Assembly (NCBI GenBank): GCA_028753945.1
Contig: JAPNXP010000002.1
Coordinates: 13,764,001 to 13,828,000, forward strand
DNA from: Hexactinellida sp. DTS-2022
Taxonomy: Eukaryota; Porifera; Hexactinellida
Length of the DNA: 64,000 nt
Direction of reading: 5' to 3'
Below are positions 63,168-64,000 of the stretch, one piece after another (positions within the stretch are counted from its first letter, which is position 1; the number at the start of each line of letters is the position of its first letter). Below the pieces are notes generated by a model. That model worked only from the letters and a program-made list of their open reading frames with translations, searched no databases and was not told where the DNA came from. Position numbers and translations under genes: made by a program.

Positions 63168-63585
63168 CAGGGTTGCCAACTTTTTTAAGCCAAAAGCGTG
63201 ATATTTTGTCCTTTTTTGGAAAAGCGTGAGGAATGTAGTACAAAGCGTGAGAAATGATTTTCACCTCATAAGCGGTATGTTTAGGGTTTTATTTAGCCTC
63301 TACCCCCTAAATTTTATGCTATTTGTCTATATTGATAAATATTTGCAGAATTTATACTAAAAACAAAATTTTTAACATGAATAATTATCTATTGTGATGC
63401 AAAATTATAAAATTTACTGATTCAAGACTAAAATGTGATTAAAATATAAGAAATAAATAGTTTCAAAAATTGATGGCACAATTTTACATTTAATAAAAGC
63501 GTGATATTTCGAATGTAAGCGTGAGAACGCTGGATTTTTAAAAAGCGTGAGATTCACGCCTAAAGCGTTAGAATTGGCAACCCTA
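63168..63585. mobile_element. hAT-like element with GTTGCCAAC ends
   Basis: Termini CAGGGTTGCCAACTTTTTTA and GAATTGGCAACCCTA. AAAGCGTGA is repeated at least six times inside, near both ends. The target duplication is not clear. Confidence 0.7.
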
Positions 63586-63857
63586 TTGTTTGTCAGTATA
63601 ATACTTGTCTATATAAACTCGGTTTTCTTCCTTCCTTCACCGAATCTTACACTCTTAGAGTCTATAACACGATGTCTGATCATCAACGGTCTTTTGAACT
63701 CGTCAAATCAAGTAGGGGACAGAGGCGGATCCAGGGGGGCTGGGCCCCCCTTCGAAACTGCAATTAACCAAAATTGAGGATTAAGAACTTCACCTCAAGT
63801 TTGAATTAGGGTTCCTTATTTAAAAAATTAGCGTTTAAAATTACTTCTGAGTGTACG

Positions 63858-64000
63858 TATATAAGCAGTGGCGGCGGACGGGGGGGCGAACGTGCGGTCG
63901 CCCCCCCCCAAAAATCCCAAAATATCCCAAGGTTTTTATTGTGTCGAACCTGGTCTCCAAGACCCCCCCCCCAAATAAGCTCCCAGCGCCGCCACTATAT
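63858..64000. mobile_element. hAT-like CAGTGGCGGCGG element at the right edge
   Basis: Starts CAGTGGCGGCGGACGGG at 63866 and ends AGCGCCGCCACTA at 63997. The left flank TATATAAG and the final TAT of the window fit an 8-bp duplication cut by the edge. Long G and C runs lie near the two ends. A lone relative CAGAGGCGGATCCAGG is at about 63723. Confidence 0.8.

Overview
The window is nuclear DNA of an animal. The evidence is spliceosomal introns (GT...AG), a selenocysteine-containing thioredoxin-glutathione reductase, eIF5, DcpS and TMEM230 orthologues, LRR/EGF receptors, NHL proteins and an SH2 domain. The sequence is AT-rich with many small DNA transposons. The mix of intronless long genes, NHL paralogues and an unusual SH2 architecture would fit an early-branching animal such as a sponge, but that placement is a guess.

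Layout. 0-10.3 kb: three related LRR-EGF single-pass receptors (one cut by the left edge), separated by a 1.07-kb foldback transposon. 10.9-15.5 kb: thioredoxin-glutathione reductase, whose apparent TGA stop is read as selenocysteine (a good SECIS lies downstream), then the scavenger decapping enzyme DcpS. 18.1-24.1 kb: eIF5 in three exons, then a coiled-coil/NHL protein. 26.1-29.9 kb: an intronless ankyrin-TRP channel. 33-36.3 kb: an NHL-only protein and a TMEM230 orthologue. 37.7-56.4 kb: two head-to-head paralogues that I assembled from seven exons each; they encode an N-terminal tail, an SH2 domain and a von Willebrand factor A domain. They are separated by nested transposons and a degenerate reverse-transcriptase element. 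57-61.5 kb: a Ras-like GTPase with broken switch motifs, a coiled-coil/NHL protein and another NHL-only protein. 61.8-64 kb: transposons only.

The most unusual item is the SH2-VWA pair. Both copies keep the SH2 arginine and the VWA metal-site motif, and all six introns match in position and phase. One copy begins MGCSS, a plausible myristoylation/palmitoylation signal like that of Src-family kinases. This suggests a membrane-tethered phosphotyrosine reader fused to a cytosolic VWA scaffold. The LRR-EGF receptors nearby end in a conserved tyrosine-containing motif (S-x-E-x-Y-P-A-P or close), a possible but unproven partner.

The non-coding DNA is dominated by short non-autonomous DNA transposons. 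hAT-like elements leave 8-bp duplications, many of which can be read exactly. TA-duplicating elements with CAGT termini resemble the pogo/Tc1-mariner group. One TTAA-type element lies in an intron. Insertions within insertions are frequent.
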